Positions 1 through 12,765 of a stretch of DNA of 64,000 nt are shown in pieces. How positions within the stretch are numbered: the first letter of the stretch is position 1; each line of letters begins with the position of its first letter. The stretch comes from Saccharum officinarum (lineage: Eukaryota > Streptophyta > Magnoliopsida > Poales > Poaceae). The translations under genes and the position numbers were made by a program. Where the stretch lies: the NCBI GenBank assembly GCA_020631735.1, contig CM036191.1, forward strand, positions 37,059,335-37,123,334. The letters are read 5' to 3'. The notes beneath the pieces are model-generated. The model ran no database searches and was not told where the DNA came from. It was given only the letters and a program-made list of their open reading frames with translations.

Positions 1-2473
1 AACTCTTTTGCAACATGTTCAACCGATAACATGATCTATGTTTGCAAGATTGGGGAACAGCGTCCAGTTAAAGCATTCAGTGGTCATCAGGTCAGCCTTC
101 TCAGTGATTAGATTCTTAAAATGCATGCGTCAAACTGCATGTTTGTGTGTGCATTTTTCTTTTCTCGATTATCTATACAACATTAAAAAGACCACACATT
201 CTCCTGATATCTGATACTTCATTTATTTTATTATCCTCAAAAAAAATCATGCAAACAGTTTGTTGATACTTCCTGGTATATTAAACGGTTATAAGGATGT
301 GTGCCTAGTTTGGCTGGTTGGTGGGAAGTGTGGTCATGCACCCAACAACCAAGGTTGGAGTCATCAACTCGAATTCGGGTGCCTATTTCTTCTTAATTTC
401 TTATTGGAAAACTGCCTAGTTCCTCCTAGGTTGGTCTCATTTCTTTTATTGAACGGTTATGATTATTGACAAGTAATTTTGCACACAAATGTAATCACAT
501 ACAAATATACAAGTCTTGTCATTTTGTATTACTAATTTTGGAAAAGTAGCATCCAGTGTTGCCTCATTGTAGCAATTATGTATGTTTTCCAGAGTGAAGT
601 TAATGCTATCAAGTGGGATCCGACTGGTTCTTTTTTGGCTTCATGTTCTGATGATTGGACAGCAAAGGTGCCATATTTCTTTCTAAAATGAAGTTGTCCA
701 TTTACTTTTACGGATGGTAGTCTCCCTTGTTCACTATTGTGTGCTAAAATGGTACAATATATGTTGTTGGTTCAGTATTGTTTATCTGTATATCATCTGC
801 TGTATCTGTTAGATGTGCAATTGAGTACATATAGCCTTTCTATGAGTGTAAACCACATACCTCCTTGGCCCATGCACATACCGTCACCAACCCCACCCTC
901 CAAATTCCATGGACTTTTGACATCTAACTGGTTTGATCAGTTGTTGCCACAATGTTCTGTCCATATCACATTTCTTATTTTGTATGTTTTCGATGAACCA
1001 TCAAAGCCAGTGATGTGGCCTTGAATGTTAGGGTAAAAAGCAAACATTTTTCTGATAGTTGATGAGGGATAGAACAGATTGTTTTCTTACTTATTTAGAT
1101 TTGGTAATCATTGAATGGTGTGTGAATTGGATTTATTTCCCTAGGGTTAACAACTGCTGCCTTTGTGGTGTGCTTTTACTACTACTACAGTACTACCTTC
1201 CATAATAAAGCCACCCCCCTCCTCTTTTACCTTCCCTTTGCAGATATGGAGTATGAAACAAGACAAATGTGTATTTGATTTCAAGGAGCATACCAAGGTC
1301 TGTCAAACCTGCCTTCTTTTATGATCTCTTGAACTTATGTAACTGTCTACAATATGGTCTAACTGTGTTTTGCAGGAAATATACACTATTCGGTGGAGCC
1401 CAACAGGCCCAGGAACAAACAATCCTAATCAGCAATTGCTGCTGGCTAGGTAAACTGTTTGAGCAAATATAAAATTCATATATACTATTTTATTTGTTAG
1501 TTTATGTCAATGCTTAGCATTTAGACTCCCTGCATTCCTATTTGGATAGCTCATGGTTGAGAATTGACAGCACATCTGTAGCTACATCCAAGGTTGGCTA
1601 CATGATTTGAAATTGGGTAGATGTTATCATTCTAATTAATTCCCTTCAAGTTTGTAAGGTATACTTTGGTTATCCATACTGGACTCACAACTGTGGTTCT
1701 TTGAGATCTAGTATCCCATGGGTATCATGATTAGTGGTGTTATTGGGAATCAGTTTTTCTTGCGTAGTTGGTTATTAGTGATTCTCATTATTCGCTACAA
1801 TCAAGTGTCATACTTCTTATGTGTGGCATACATAGCATCATCCCTTCCAAGAAAAAAGAAATCATCATGGAAGAATAGAAAAGGGTCAACAGTAACAAAA
1901 TTTGCAGCATTTGGTTTCCAGCCAGTTTAGCATTTGGATTATTATCTCATATTGCTGCTGATTGTTCACGTACAGAGATAAGATCATTGTTATAGCTGTA
2001 ACTAGGATTGTACAGCTGTCTGGAGTTAGTTTCTTGCCTCGTAGGACCAGAACTGCATCACAGCATTGATTGACTATTCTGTTTTGCTTGCAGCGCATCT
2101 TTTGATTCAACTATCAAGCTTTGGGAAGTTGAGCAAGGACGCCTTCTGTACAGCTTGTCTGGTCATAGGTATTGATACCATGAATGAAAAGCAAAATATT
2201 CTGATACTTTATTGTGCTTGCTTACGATGTTAACGGAGTTTATGTGTCTGCAGGCAACCAGTGTATTCTGTTGCATTTAGCCCTGACGGCGAATACTTAG
2301 CGAGTGGGTCCCTGGATCAGTGCCTACACATCTGGTCTGTGAAAGAAGGCAGGATCCTGAAGACCTACAGAGGTAGTGGGGGCATATTCGAAGTGTGCTG
2401 GAACAAAGAAGGCAGCAAGATTGCTGCCTGTTTCTCTAACAACACCGTCTGCGTGATGGATTTCCGGATGTAG
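1..2473 (+). CDS. HOS15: HOS15/TBL1-like WD40-repeat protein, last six exons (5' end outside window)
   Basis: Exons read as 1-90, 593-667, 1244-1297, 1376-1449, 2094-2168 and 2254-2473; all five introns are GT-AG and the reading frame is continuous for 195 residues to a TAG at 2471-2473. The translation has typical WD40 signatures: [81 protein letters not shown], and the C-terminus CVMDFRM that I recognise from plant HOS15 (TBL1XR1-like). In that family an N-terminal LisH domain, upstream of this window, precedes eight WD repeats. The protein acts in the nucleus as a histone-deacetylase-associated corepressor and CUL4 substrate receptor in cold and stress responses. That function is family knowledge; the sequence here shows only the WD40 propeller end. 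No break is seen. Confidence 0.93.
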
Positions 2474-3718
2474 TCCAACCAGAGTAGGGTAGTGCATGTC
2501 AGGCCTAAAACAAGGCTGGATCATAAGTCTTTCCCATGGAAACGTGTGGAGGGCGGAATTGTTAGCAAAATGTAGATCTTAGGTGGCTTTAACTTTTATC
2601 CATGTACAGTTTTTTTCTTGGTCATACTTACCTTAGAGTAGCAATGTAGTAGTTCAAATGTCTTAACAGGGTTTAGTAGCATTGAAATGTTTTGGTGGTA
2701 AAATGCTCATCCTCCTGATTTCTGAATGCAATGCCGTCACTAGCCTAATCATGCTGCTGGCGACTGCGTGCAGCGTGGCAGTTCAATTGATGAATTAATT
2801 TGAGATGTACTAGTTTGTAGTTTGCATATATCCGCGCGTCAATGTCTTGTATATTGAACTGTTATAGTAAGTTTCGTTCACCGTCATGGCAAGTAGCGTT
2901 CGATGTGAGCTGAAGGTTATATGTATGTATTCTGAGATTTGGGGCCACATCGAACCATGACATGTGGCTCAAATCTTGAGATACACATCATACCAACATA
3001 AAACTTGTCGAGTGGCTTTTGAAGCTTTTTTTTTTTTTTTGGTGAGGGTGTTTCCAGATGTCCCTTTACCGTCTTTTCAGTGTGATCTCAGGCTGTGAAC
3101 GTTCAAAGGAAGAAGATGACTGCTTTGGTCTTTGATGTAATCTTATTTGTTAGAGGTTGTTTTGTGTTTCATCGTTCATCTTTTATACTGGCATTTATTT
3201 TTCTTTAGATATATAAGACGTGACACTCTTTTTTGAGTGTCATTATATAAAAAAAAGCTTTGTATTTTGTCGCACTGGCAAGGTTCCTTGAGAACACATA
3301 ATCAAGTTGCAAAGTTGCAATGAAGTACTCAAAGAATTGAAGGCAAGCCATTGCCGCTTTAACCTTGAATTTGGTTAGAAAGCCACGGCCAACGCAGCAA
3401 CGGGTTCTGGGAGATAGCTCGTCTTATTTCTGTCATATAATTGGCTGTCATGGTGTTGTTGTACAAAGATGTCGCCTTCTTAGTTCTTAATAAAATAATC
3501 TACATGGAGTTTTCTGCGCTTTGGATGAAACAACAGCCTATTCTTCTTTAGCTTAACACCTCTTAAGAATTCCGTCGTTTTATAGAATTCCATGAGGTCA
3601 ACGTACAATTGCACATGGCTAGAGCACATGAATGTATTTTGACACATACACAATCTTGAAGCTTCAGTCTTCAGTGCCATGCTTGTTTCCTGGTAGCATC
3701 TATACAAGATCCTCTTTG
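2474..3718. other. HOS15 3' UTR and intergenic sequence
   Basis: This is A/T-rich non-coding sequence. The first few hundred bases are presumably the 3' UTR of the WD40 gene. A 15-bp poly-T run lies at 3026-3040. A 7-bp perfect hairpin (gacactc, T loop, gagtgtc) lies near 3221-3242. The short ORF on the minus strand at 3480-3707 has no recognisable domain. I see no gene. Confidence 0.6.
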
Positions 3719-3736
3719 TAAGAACTACTAAGAAGT

Positions 3737-3808
3737 CGGGGAACTGAGAGTTCCTTCTTATTTGAAAGCCGTGGGGGCGGTCTTTCCCCCATCGGGTCGA
3801 GTTTTTTT
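3737..3808 (+). mobile_element. 5'-truncated L1-LINE or SINE tail with 18-bp target-site duplication
   Basis: A 72-bp insert ends in an oligo-T run. It is flanked by identical 18-bp direct repeats, taagaactactaagaagt, at 3719-3736 and 3809-3826, which is the product of target-primed reverse transcription. Its body ends in a G5/C5 stem (tgggggc...tttccccca) followed by a ggtcgag-type motif and T tail, the usual end of grass L1 LINEs and the SINEs that use them. It is too short to tell a SINE from a truncated LINE. Confidence 0.75.
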
Positions 3809-3826
3809 TAAGAACTACTAAGAAGT

Positions 3827-4321
3827 GACCTTTGACAATGCATGCATTTGTGTTCCAAGAATTGCAACGGAAAAGTTATATAACCAATGTTTCTCATGCA
3901 TCACTGGGACAATTTCGGAGTGGAATGAAGTGCATCCAGCTAGGCATTCTTCAATCTCGATGTTCTGCAAGCAACCTCAGCACAACTAGGACTAAACATC
4001 TGACATCTCAGGATCCATGGATGAAACAGAAGCAACTAATTACTCCCCATGACGAGGCTGGGAATTTATTTATGGATGAGACATTCTGATCAAATCTTCC
4101 TTTTTCATCTTCATGTCAGTTTACAAAGAATTTGCAGGGAACACCCACCACTACTCATCCCATTAAGTCTATGTCTATCTACACAGCTCGTATCGATCCT
4201 TTAACTTTGCTATTATATATCAAAGAACCAAATAATAGTCTGTCTTCCAAATGCCTGCATCTTCTGCAATCTGAAGAATGATCTCATCTCTACATGCCAA
4301 GATGATGAGCCCCTACGCTAG
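3827..4321. other. Intergenic sequence downstream of SAUR gene
   Basis: This includes the presumptive 3' UTR of the minus-strand SAUR gene. An 85-codon plus-strand ORF at 3832-4089 has no recognisable domain and overlaps no conserved feature I can see, so I do not call it a gene. Confidence 0.5.
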
Positions 4322-4717
4322 CTAGCTGGCACGCGCCCATCGCGTGGGTCCGGCCGCCGACCACCCTCGCGCCCTGCCGCCGCCGCGACGCCTCGACTGC
4401 TCCAGGGCGGCGACGGTGGCCTGGAAGTCCTCCTCGCGGCAGGGGATGCGGAGACCGCCGGCCTGGCCGAAGCCGAACTCCTCCGCGGCGCGCTCCATGA
4501 GCTCCCGGAACGCCGGCTGGCTGAGGTAGCTCGTGGGCACCACGAACCGCCGGGACTCCGCGCCCACGTACACGGCGAAGTAGCCCTTGGGCACCGCGCC
4601 CGCCGCGGCCGCCGCCTCGCCTTGGTCGTCGTCCACCAGCAGGGCTGCGCTCTCCCGCTGCTGCTGCTGCTTCCTCCCGTAGAGCCGCCTCGGCGCCCGG
4701 AAGTAGCTCATGGCCAT
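4322..4717 (-). CDS. SAUR-family auxin-responsive protein (131 aa)
   Basis: This is an intronless reading frame from ATG at 4717 to TAG at 4322-4324. The core KGYFAVYVGAE, RRFVVPTSYLSQPAFRELM, AAEEFGFGQAGGLRIPC and a following F-x-A-x-V-A-A-L helix form the SAUR domain at about residues 42-105. A Gln-rich and acidic linker precedes it, and an Arg/Gly-rich tail of about 25 residues follows. The frame is open further upstream to 4966, but that extension carries low-complexity leucine and is likely 5' UTR. The start is placed next to the domain, as in other SAURs; an ATG one codon upstream (4720) is equally possible. SAURs are small auxin-induced proteins that inhibit PP2C.D phosphatases and promote cell expansion; that role is family knowledge. 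The frame has no breaks. It is very GC-rich, as expected for a grass single-exon gene. Confidence 0.9.
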   Translation of the reverse strand: MAMSYFRAPRRLYGRKQQQQRESAALLVDDDQGEAAAAAGAVPKGYFAVYVGAESRRFVVPTSYLSQPAFRELMERAAEEFGFGQAGGLRIPCREEDFQATVAALEQSRRRGGGRARGWSAAGPTRWARAS

Positions 4718-4910
4718 CATCGCAACAACCACGACACTTCTCGATGGATGCAATGCAAGAGCGTGCCTTAGTACGTAGGCTGCCGGATTCTTGGTCAGAG
4801 AAGAAGAGTTCTTGGCGCCGGCCACGGCCAGCCAAAGACTAGGTAGCAGGAGAAGAAGAGGGGAGGGAGAAGAGATGGGATGAGAGCATGTGAGCATGGT
4901 GGGCTTCCTC

Positions 4911-4919
4911 TTAATTATA
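4911..4919 (-). promoter_or_regulatory. Likely TATA box of the SAUR gene
   Basis: On the minus strand this reads TATAATTAA, about 195 bp upstream of the chosen ATG. That leaves room for a 5' UTR of about 160 bp. It is the best TATA-like element in the upstream 300 bp. Inferred from sequence and position only. Confidence 0.45.
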
Positions 4920-5300
4920 CTGTTGTTTGGTGCTGCGTGCTGTACAGCTGTAGCTAGAATGTACATGATTTTTTTTCTTCAGAAACTGAGTCAAATAGCT
5001 GTAACATAACAACACCTAGCTAGGCTGCTTGGGCTGTTTCTTGGCGAGTTTTCCGATCAATCCATCGATGTTACCTAGAATATGCAATGCATGTTAACAA
5101 AATGCATGCAACAACACTCAAGAAGATTAGAGAGAGACAAAATTCTTAGGGCATAAAATTTATCGACATCGTACTTGGCATGTGATGCAGCGGCTGCAAG
5201 AGGACAGAATGGTCTGAATGGAAAAATGGTCTTTCCTGTACAGAGGGTACGAAAGTGCGTCATCTATGATAATGGTGTACGGAGTTATTTTTTCATACTT
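4920..5300. other. Upstream region of SAUR gene
   Basis: Non-coding sequence containing the presumed distal promoter. No gene, repeat or clear auxin-response element stood out to me. Confidence 0.4.
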
Positions 5301-5567
5301 AGAGCATGTACAATAATGAGCTTATAGTCAAGTTAACGCTGAGGTGGAGGAGAGATGAGAGGAGAGAGATGAGAGCTTGGCTCCCATACAAGCACTAAGC
5401 TAGGCACAGAAGCAATGTATTAATGGGGCCCAGTAGCGAGTGTTGTGAGGAGAAATAGAAGAGAGAGACTTTTTGAATGCAAATATGAGACACTTATTGT
5501 ATAACTTGGCTCTTATAGCTTGTCTTATAGCCAAGCAACTTGGCTCTATTATTAACCTTGCTTTTAT
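5301..5567. mobile_element. MITE-like element with imperfect terminal inverted repeats
   Basis: The left end, agagcatgtacaataatgag, resembles the reverse complement of the right end (aaagcaaggttaataatagag). The centre is purine-rich (gagaggagagagatgagag), and cttatag/ctataag runs recur inside, consistent with a foldback MITE. A TTA-type duplication may flank it. The superfamily is not resolved. Confidence 0.5.
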
Positions 5568-5589
5568 TAAGTACATGCCTAGATTAACC

Positions 5590-5870
5590 TAAAACTATAC
5601 TCCCGCGCTCCGACAGTTATACTTCCTCTCTCCCTTTATATTTATCACTACGAGGAACATGCGGAGTCAAACTTTTTCAATTCTGCCTAGGTTTATACAA
5701 AATATTAGCAACATTTGTATCTCCAAATAAATTTACTATGAAAATAGATTCAACGATCTATCTAAATGATGCTACTGTATACTGTAAACATTAATATTTT
5801 CTTGTATATATTTAGTCAAAGTTGAGTTCGTTTGACTTCTTGGAAAATGAGAACGATCTATATCCACAAA
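5590..5870. mobile_element. Degenerate Stowaway-like MITE
   Basis: The interior matches the style of abundant grass Stowaway MITEs: gtcaaactttttcaa near the left, an A/T-rich middle with atctaaatgatgcta, and tagtcaaagttgagttcgtttgac near the right. The left end, tactcccgcgctccgacag, is a decayed form of the usual ctccctccgt start. No clean TA duplication could be fixed. Confidence 0.4.
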
Positions 5871-6091
5871 GCTTGTCTTAGATCTGAAGAGCAATGCTGC
5901 CAAGCTTAGTTTGTCTTCGTCCTCTATATTGGTAGTTAGGATCGAGATTAAATTAATGGACACGGACTATATACTGAATTTTACAAAGCTCATACATAGG
6001 AACACCCGTGACAAAAATAGCCCAAATTGTCATGTTATCGATCGGTCATGGACTTGTTATAACCAAATAAATATCCGAATTTTTCCTCTAT

Positions 6092-9000
6092 TGTTGTTCT
6101 AGGCCCTTAGTCTTCGAACACCAGGTTGCTACTCCGATAACCGAAAGTGCGGGAAAGGGAAGACAATACCAAGATGGCGAAATGACAACAACAAAACATA
6201 GAGGAAAATTAGGGTTTCATTCATCTATGTTTTTACATGACCCTTTGGGGGCTCTATTTATACAGGTCCGTAGGTTTTACAATGATCAAAATGGCTTTCT
6301 AACTGCTCCCCATACGCGGCATATTCCCCCGCCTGAGGGTACTCGTCTTTCCACGCTTGGGCCTCTCCCAGGCATGACCTTCCTCGGGTGTGTCACAGAA
6401 CCTCCTAATTATGATGGCCCACATGTACCTGTCATCGTCATAATGACCTCTGACAGCCGTACTTATGTTCCTCATAACTTAAAAGGCCTGCTTTCTTCCG
6501 AACAGGATGTAATCACAGGAGTATTGCAATATTACAACCGTTTATTCAAAATACCATCAGAGTAAAGTAGCGGAAGTCTTACAATAACTTAAGTTTACAA
6601 ACCACAGTTTTCAAACTTCAAACCTTATGTAACATTATTACAAACCGGTAGTAGGGAAATATCAGTAGTAACTTTATTACAATCACACAAACGAAGTGCC
6701 TTGCCCAGAGGCCACACAGTCTACTCGTCGTCACTTTCTTCAGCCACAACGGTCATGCAACAAGGCTCAAAGCAGACTTGTTCATGAACCGCACCTGCAA
6801 CAAGGGGTTTAACCAACCCTGAGTACGAGAGTACTCAATAAGACTTACCCGACTAAGAAAAGGCTCCAAGGGCATGCTAGCTTTAGGGAATCAAGGTACG
6901 GGTATTTAAGAATCAAAATTTCTTTTGTAGAAAAGCTTACTAAAGTAAGTCCTTACCTTCATTATTTTACTTTTACCATTGATGGTTCATTACCCAATTC
7001 TAAGTGATCCTAATCTAGATCAAAGTAATTCTCATCAAGACATTTCTCAATCTTTCTTTTTAATTCCAGTTCTTAACTACGATGTTGGTGCAAGGCCACG
7101 ACTCCTTTCTCGTGGAGTAACGATGATTCGAACCGCTTCATTTACCTAGCTGGGGATTCCTAACCACACGACATATGTAGAACCGAATCTTGCATATATC
7201 AACTCTTATCCGAGTAACCCAAAACCAGAACGTGTCCATCACCACCCGAGAGCACAGTACTCCTCGAACTCGGCCTAATTCTAGCCCCGAGGGTACACAT
7301 TACTCTCGCCATCTCTCCACTCCCAGTACGAGGTTAGACGTTCTCGTAATGGAATAGTCGAAATAAGGCTTACCCGACATGGGTGTAGTACTAATAAAAA
7401 CTCCATGACGCGAGGGCCAACAACGTACGGTCCTTAACTGATAAGGCAGATACATTACATTGAGACTCCTTTCACAATGCAAGTTAGCAGTGGCCAAACC
7501 ACCCGCCCGATCTTACAAATTTATTCTCATATTTCAATATTTATCAAGTATGCCATCATTGCTATATAAGCATTCATTTAAAAAGCTTAACTCATAAGCA
7601 TAGCGAAGCATACTACGTATTTTCAGTAAAACAGGTATCAAGGGTGATATCGCAATAATCAAGGATGATAATACAACAATTGGGTTATCACTCAACTCCT
7701 AATTACTTAATGCAGTAAACCCTAGTATAAATATTAAAGATTTGTAAAACTCAAGGTAGGGTTTAAATGCACCGAGGCTTGCCTTGCTCTGACGCGATGA
7801 CTGACTCGGACTCGAAGACTCTGACTTCTAGTCCGAAACCCACCGACGACAACTCTTCTCCGAAGACTTCCTCGCCAACTTCGACTTCTTCGAAAGTGGG
7901 AACTACACGAGTACAGAACATGCTTCAACATGATGCTTGATGATAAATATGATGCTTGATGATGCTATGCCACGGTTTACGACTCGAGTACAACTTTCCT
8001 TCGCGGTACAGTCGCAAAACAGTAAAACCTACTAACTAAAAGCGATAACTTAAGCGACGCTAACGTTTCTTACTGGACTTATTACTAACGAGCTCAATCA
8101 GGAAATTAAGGTGCTAAGGATCACCAAGAATTAGTGACCCAAGGACATCACTCAATCAAAAGAGCACACAACATTTAAAGTGATCAATTCAACAATTATT
8201 TAAACATTTAATTAATTAGGGCATAATTAATATTAGATCAAACTTCATCTAACTGAGCTTAAACTTTTTATATGGGTTAATCATGGCCTACAACAGTGTT
8301 AGAACAAATTTCATGATTTTTAGATTAATAATTTAATTACTAAAATTCATGGAAGTTGCATTTAATATTTATTTGAACTAATTAATTAACTTGCAAAAAG
8401 TAATCCAATTTAGCATTTAATATTTTTCCTAAGTAGTTTATATCTTGAAAAGCTTACACAAAAATTTTTACTAATTTTGGACCTCTATAGAATTTTAAAC
8501 AAAATAAACAAATACTAGTACTATTCACATTTTTGAAAAAGGAAAACAAAACTTTCCTCTCGGGCCGACTCTCCTTTCTCCCTCCGGTTCGGCCCAGCCG
8601 AACGGCCTGCCCGCGCGCTCGCGCCCGCTCCTGCGCGGCCTAGCAACGCGGCCCATCCGCGCCCACGCCCGTGCGCGCGTTCTCCCTCTCTCTCTCGCTG
8701 ACACCTTGGCCCCGCCTGTCATCCCCTTCCTCCGCTCTCTCGCTCTCTCGCTCTCTCCCGCGCGCTCGGCCATGCCCGCACGCGCGGCCGACCGGCGATC
8801 ACACCTCTAACGACTCAACCATCATGACCAAAGCGATCTACACCACCCTACGACTCCACTACGCCCTTCTACAGCTAAGCTCGAGCTCCGGCGACCCCTC
8901 ACCGACGACGATGGCGGACCACGGTCGACGGTGAGCTGCGAAAACGCGTCCCCAACGGAGTAGCGGCTAAATTAACGCGAGGAAAACGTTCAGGGGCTCA

Positions 9001-10837
9001 CAGCGGTTACGGTGGTGCTCTTGGTGACGATGACGACGAGCTGGAGTGGCCTGGCCACGTGGGGGTGGTGGTGGCGGTGCTCCGACCGGAGTTGGGCACA
9101 GGAAGTGGTGGTGCGGTGGTTCGGGCGAGAAAACGGCTAAACTCGTTGGACCACGAGGTGCGCGAGGGCGAGGCAAACTTGCGGGTGCGATTTGCGTGGC
9201 TGGTGGCGGCTCAACGGCGGCAGCAGCGAGCGGTGGAGCTAAGCGGCGGCGGCAGTAAAAACAGAGGATAAAACGGCTCACGGTGAACTTGGTTATATAT
9301 AGGGCGACAGTCACGGTGAAGGTCACTGGAAGGCGCAAGACGTCGCGCTGGCGGTCCTGGCGCGCGCGAGAAGGTCCTGGATGCCGCCCGGCGACTCGCC
9401 GGCGCCCATGCCGCGCGGTGCCCGGCGGTGATTGGTCGCAGCACTGTAGCTCCCCCCAACTTTTAAAATTTTGAACTGTTTTCTCAAATTACTCCTAAAA
9501 TCATGTAGCAACTTGAAAAATTCCCAAGATATGAAATCTTCAGAATTTCAAGCTCTACAAGTTTTGTATTGAACACTTTTTCAAATTCGAACTAGATTTT
9601 GAAATTTGAGTTTAAATTCAAAAGGGGACACTTTTTAGAAATTTGGTAATTTAGAAATTACTTTGGATTTTATATTGAAACTTTTAAAACTCCAAACACC
9701 AAAGTTGTACATCTATCCAAGACCTACAACTTTGCTACTCAAACCATTTTCAAATTCTGCCTCCATTTTGAAATTTGAGTTTGGGGGATAAAAAGGGGTT
9801 AAATCTGAAATTTGCTTTTTTTCAAAATTGCTCCACATTTTACAATAAAACTTTGAAAACTGAAAACACCAAAGTTGTAGCCCTTGAAAAGTTATACAAA
9901 CTTGGTTTTAAACTTTTTCCCAAATTTTGCTTAGTTTTTGAATTATTTCAAAAGGGGTAAAACAGGGTTTTGGATTTTAGGGTTTTTAGAGGAATTTTCA
10001 ATTGAAATTTGTTGCTACCTTAATTGGTGATTATTTAATAATCAAGCCATCATCCAAGGGCATCATTTAGTCAATTATCACATAGTTGACCAAATGCCAC
10101 TCTTGGTTGACTAATTTAGCTTTTGAAAATCTTTTAATATTTCCCCAAATTTGAATTCAAATTCGAACCGGAAAACTCGCGACAAGTTTTGGATTCCAAT
10201 TCAAACTCAAACTTGTGGCTTCGTTTTACGTGTTGCACTTGAGTTCATACCCTACACTTGACACTAGTGTGTAACACAGTCACACACCTCAAATTACGCA
10301 GGGCATGGACTAAGTATTTGCGGTGCCATTCAAAATTAGGGTTTTCAGTTCGAACCACACCACTGAGAAGCACATCCAATCTAGAAAGGTAAACTCATTT
10401 TAGTTAATGCATAACATGGTTAACCTAATCATGGATGCTTTGCAATGCAATATGATGACATGGCAGATTAATTAGCAACTATAACACCCGGGGTGTTACA
10501 GGGTGCCGCCAGTGCCGCACCGTTCTGACAGAGTCGGGGACCATGCCGCCTTCGAGTCCTTATTTCACTCCATCTGATCCTGCCTATTCGCTTTCTCGGC
10601 GAAATCATGAGACGACCCCCTGAAATGAAACATGGTCGCTTGTGGTGTAAAAGTGATGAGTTGACTGTCGGCCCTCCGCAACTTTCTATGCTGGCTGCCC
10701 TTAAGCGAAGAAACCTTGAGGGACAATGGTCCCTTAATGGAAATGCCTTTCGCTCCTGAGCCGAAAAGCTAATTTTGTCTTAGGAGCGAATAGCGGCGAG
10801 CGATTAGGGTGCCCAATCGGTGGGTTATCCCCCAACA
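6092..10837 (-). mobile_element. Solo LTR (631 bp without insert) with TSD TCTAT, carrying a nested solo LTR
   Basis: The outer element begins TGTTG at 6092 and ends CAACA at 10837. It is flanked by perfect 5-bp direct repeats, tctat, at 6087-6091 and 10838-10842. Removing the inner LTR and one copy of its duplication leaves 631 bp, an ordinary LTR length. On the minus strand there is a TATA box, tataaatag (plus 6254-6262), so the LTR lies in minus orientation. A 127-codon plus-strand ORF inside (6182-6565) runs across the nested junction and is chance. No internal region or second LTR is present, so this is a recombination-derived solo LTR. The family is not identified. Confidence 0.88.
6391..10500 (-). 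mobile_element. 4,110-bp solo LTR of a Tekay-like gypsy element, TSD GGGTG
   Basis: On the minus strand it begins TGTAACACCCCGGGTGTTAT and ends CTGTGACA. Perfect 5-bp duplications, gggtg, lie at 6386-6390 and 10501-10505. The TGTAACACC start and multi-kilobase length are those of long-LTR grass chromoviruses, including the one at 36496 here. A minus-strand TATA (ctatatataa, about 9292-9301) lies in the GC-rich 8.5-9.5 kb part. The short ORFs there on both strands (8525-8773, 8967-9338, 9046-9258) are frame shadows of GC-rich LTR sequence. From 9.5 to 10.3 kb the sequence is unusually rich in repeated caaatt/aaattt phrases. No PBS or coding domain is present. Confidence 0.88.
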
Positions 10838-10842
10838 TCTAT

Positions 10843-12122
10843 GACTTGTTACCGTACGTGAAATAAACATATTGTCTCAAACTGTCAACGTTATCGGTCA
10901 TCACATGCAAGAATAGTAGTTCACTCTGGAATCATCACACGAGACTATCCACATGTACTATTATTGCTGATGGTACGCGTGGACGGAGCTAATGATCAGA
11001 TCAGACTTGGCAAAAGCAATGCAAGCTCAGCAAGAGAACAATAATAAAGATTAAATATCGATATATGAGTGGATGATGCACCAAGTGATCTAAGCTGGAG
11101 ATTCCATTTCCATGCATCTTTTTTCTTCTCTGATCGAGTCAGTTAGCCGTACAGGAATTAATCATATATAGGATTCACACGCAAGATCGGTTGAAGAAAT
11201 CACTCATCATCAGAGTATAAACACAACTTATTGGCCCTATTCGGCTGATGGTTTCTGTGGCGGCTGCTGATGCTGATGCTGATTTGTTGTGAGAGAAAAA
11301 CACTGTTGAATGGTTGACTAATTTTGATTGATAAGCTCAAGCGAACAGGACCATTAGTTTATTGAACATGTGACTTGGCTTGCATTGTGACAGGGTGTCT
11401 GCAAGAGGATCAATGCATGCTTTGCTAAGATCGGAGTGAAATAGTGTTTTTTTTTCATGGCCACAGGGTACGAAAGTACTGGCATTATTAGCAGCAGTAC
11501 GGATGAAACTATGATTGGGTAGGCAGCCGCCACGATTATTTTTTTTGTCTTCTCCCCCAAGCGTCAGGCCGTACCATTCTCCATTTCGTAGCAAATCTCC
11601 TTCTCAATTTATTTTTGTCAATATTACGTTTTGTCTCCACGTAGGTAATTAATATAATTAAGATCGAGCACTACTAGCCACCTTATCCGAGTCGGTGTAT
11701 TCGCGCTGTCAAAAAATGAAGGAAATAGCAAGAACTGATAGGGATAAAGATATGTTTGTGCCGGTGATATGGAAAATGAACTGGCACTACGCTGCTACAA
11801 GACTGATTTGAAAAGGAAAACTGGAATTTAGGAGACACCTTTTTTATTTACAAAGTTTTCAGACATGGTAAAAAACTGTACTGCCTGTTTCTAAAATACC
11901 TAGTAAATTTTAAAGAGGCATGGAGATGGTAAAAAAAAAGCTGCCACTGAAAATTGATTTACAAAGTGCCATTGTTAATGAGGTCTGGGGTCCACTAAAA
12001 ATCTTAAACCAATCAAATTCACTATTATCTCCCTCACTTAGCTTCCCATGGTCCCACCTCTCTGCTCTCTCTCTCCCCTCCTTCCCTTCCCCGTCCTCAA
12101 GTGGCGCTGCTTCCCAACCCCC
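10843..12122. other. Intergenic DNA, no gene recognised
   Basis: A/T-rich sequence with one MITE-like element (separate entry). The short minus-strand frames at 11337-11594 have no recognisable domain. Confidence 0.5.
11233..11352. mobile_element. Short hAT-type MITE-like element
   Basis: The ends ggccctattcggctgatgg and (reverse complement) ggtcctgttcgcttgagc form imperfect terminal inverted repeats. The interior tttgttgtgagagaaaaacactgttga is a phrase I know from a very common grass MITE family. No clean 8-bp duplication was found. Confidence 0.55.

Positions 12123-12765
<643 letters not shown>

Noticed and set aside
3221..3242. Hairpin with T run resembling a bacterial terminator
   Set aside because: The context is plant nuclear DNA; a 7-bp stem in A/T-rich sequence is expected by chance.
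4290..4835. 181-codon minus-strand ORF overlapping the SAUR gene
   Set aside because: It is another frame of the SAUR exon, Arg/Gly-rich, with no SAUR motifs.
6182..6565. 127-codon plus-strand ORF
   Set aside because: It runs from the outer solo LTR into the nested LTR across the 6391 junction, so it cannot be an ancestral gene.
8525..9511. Cluster of Arg/Ala/Gly-rich ORFs on both strands
   Set aside because: They overlap each other in several frames in a GC-rich LTR stretch, with no domain.
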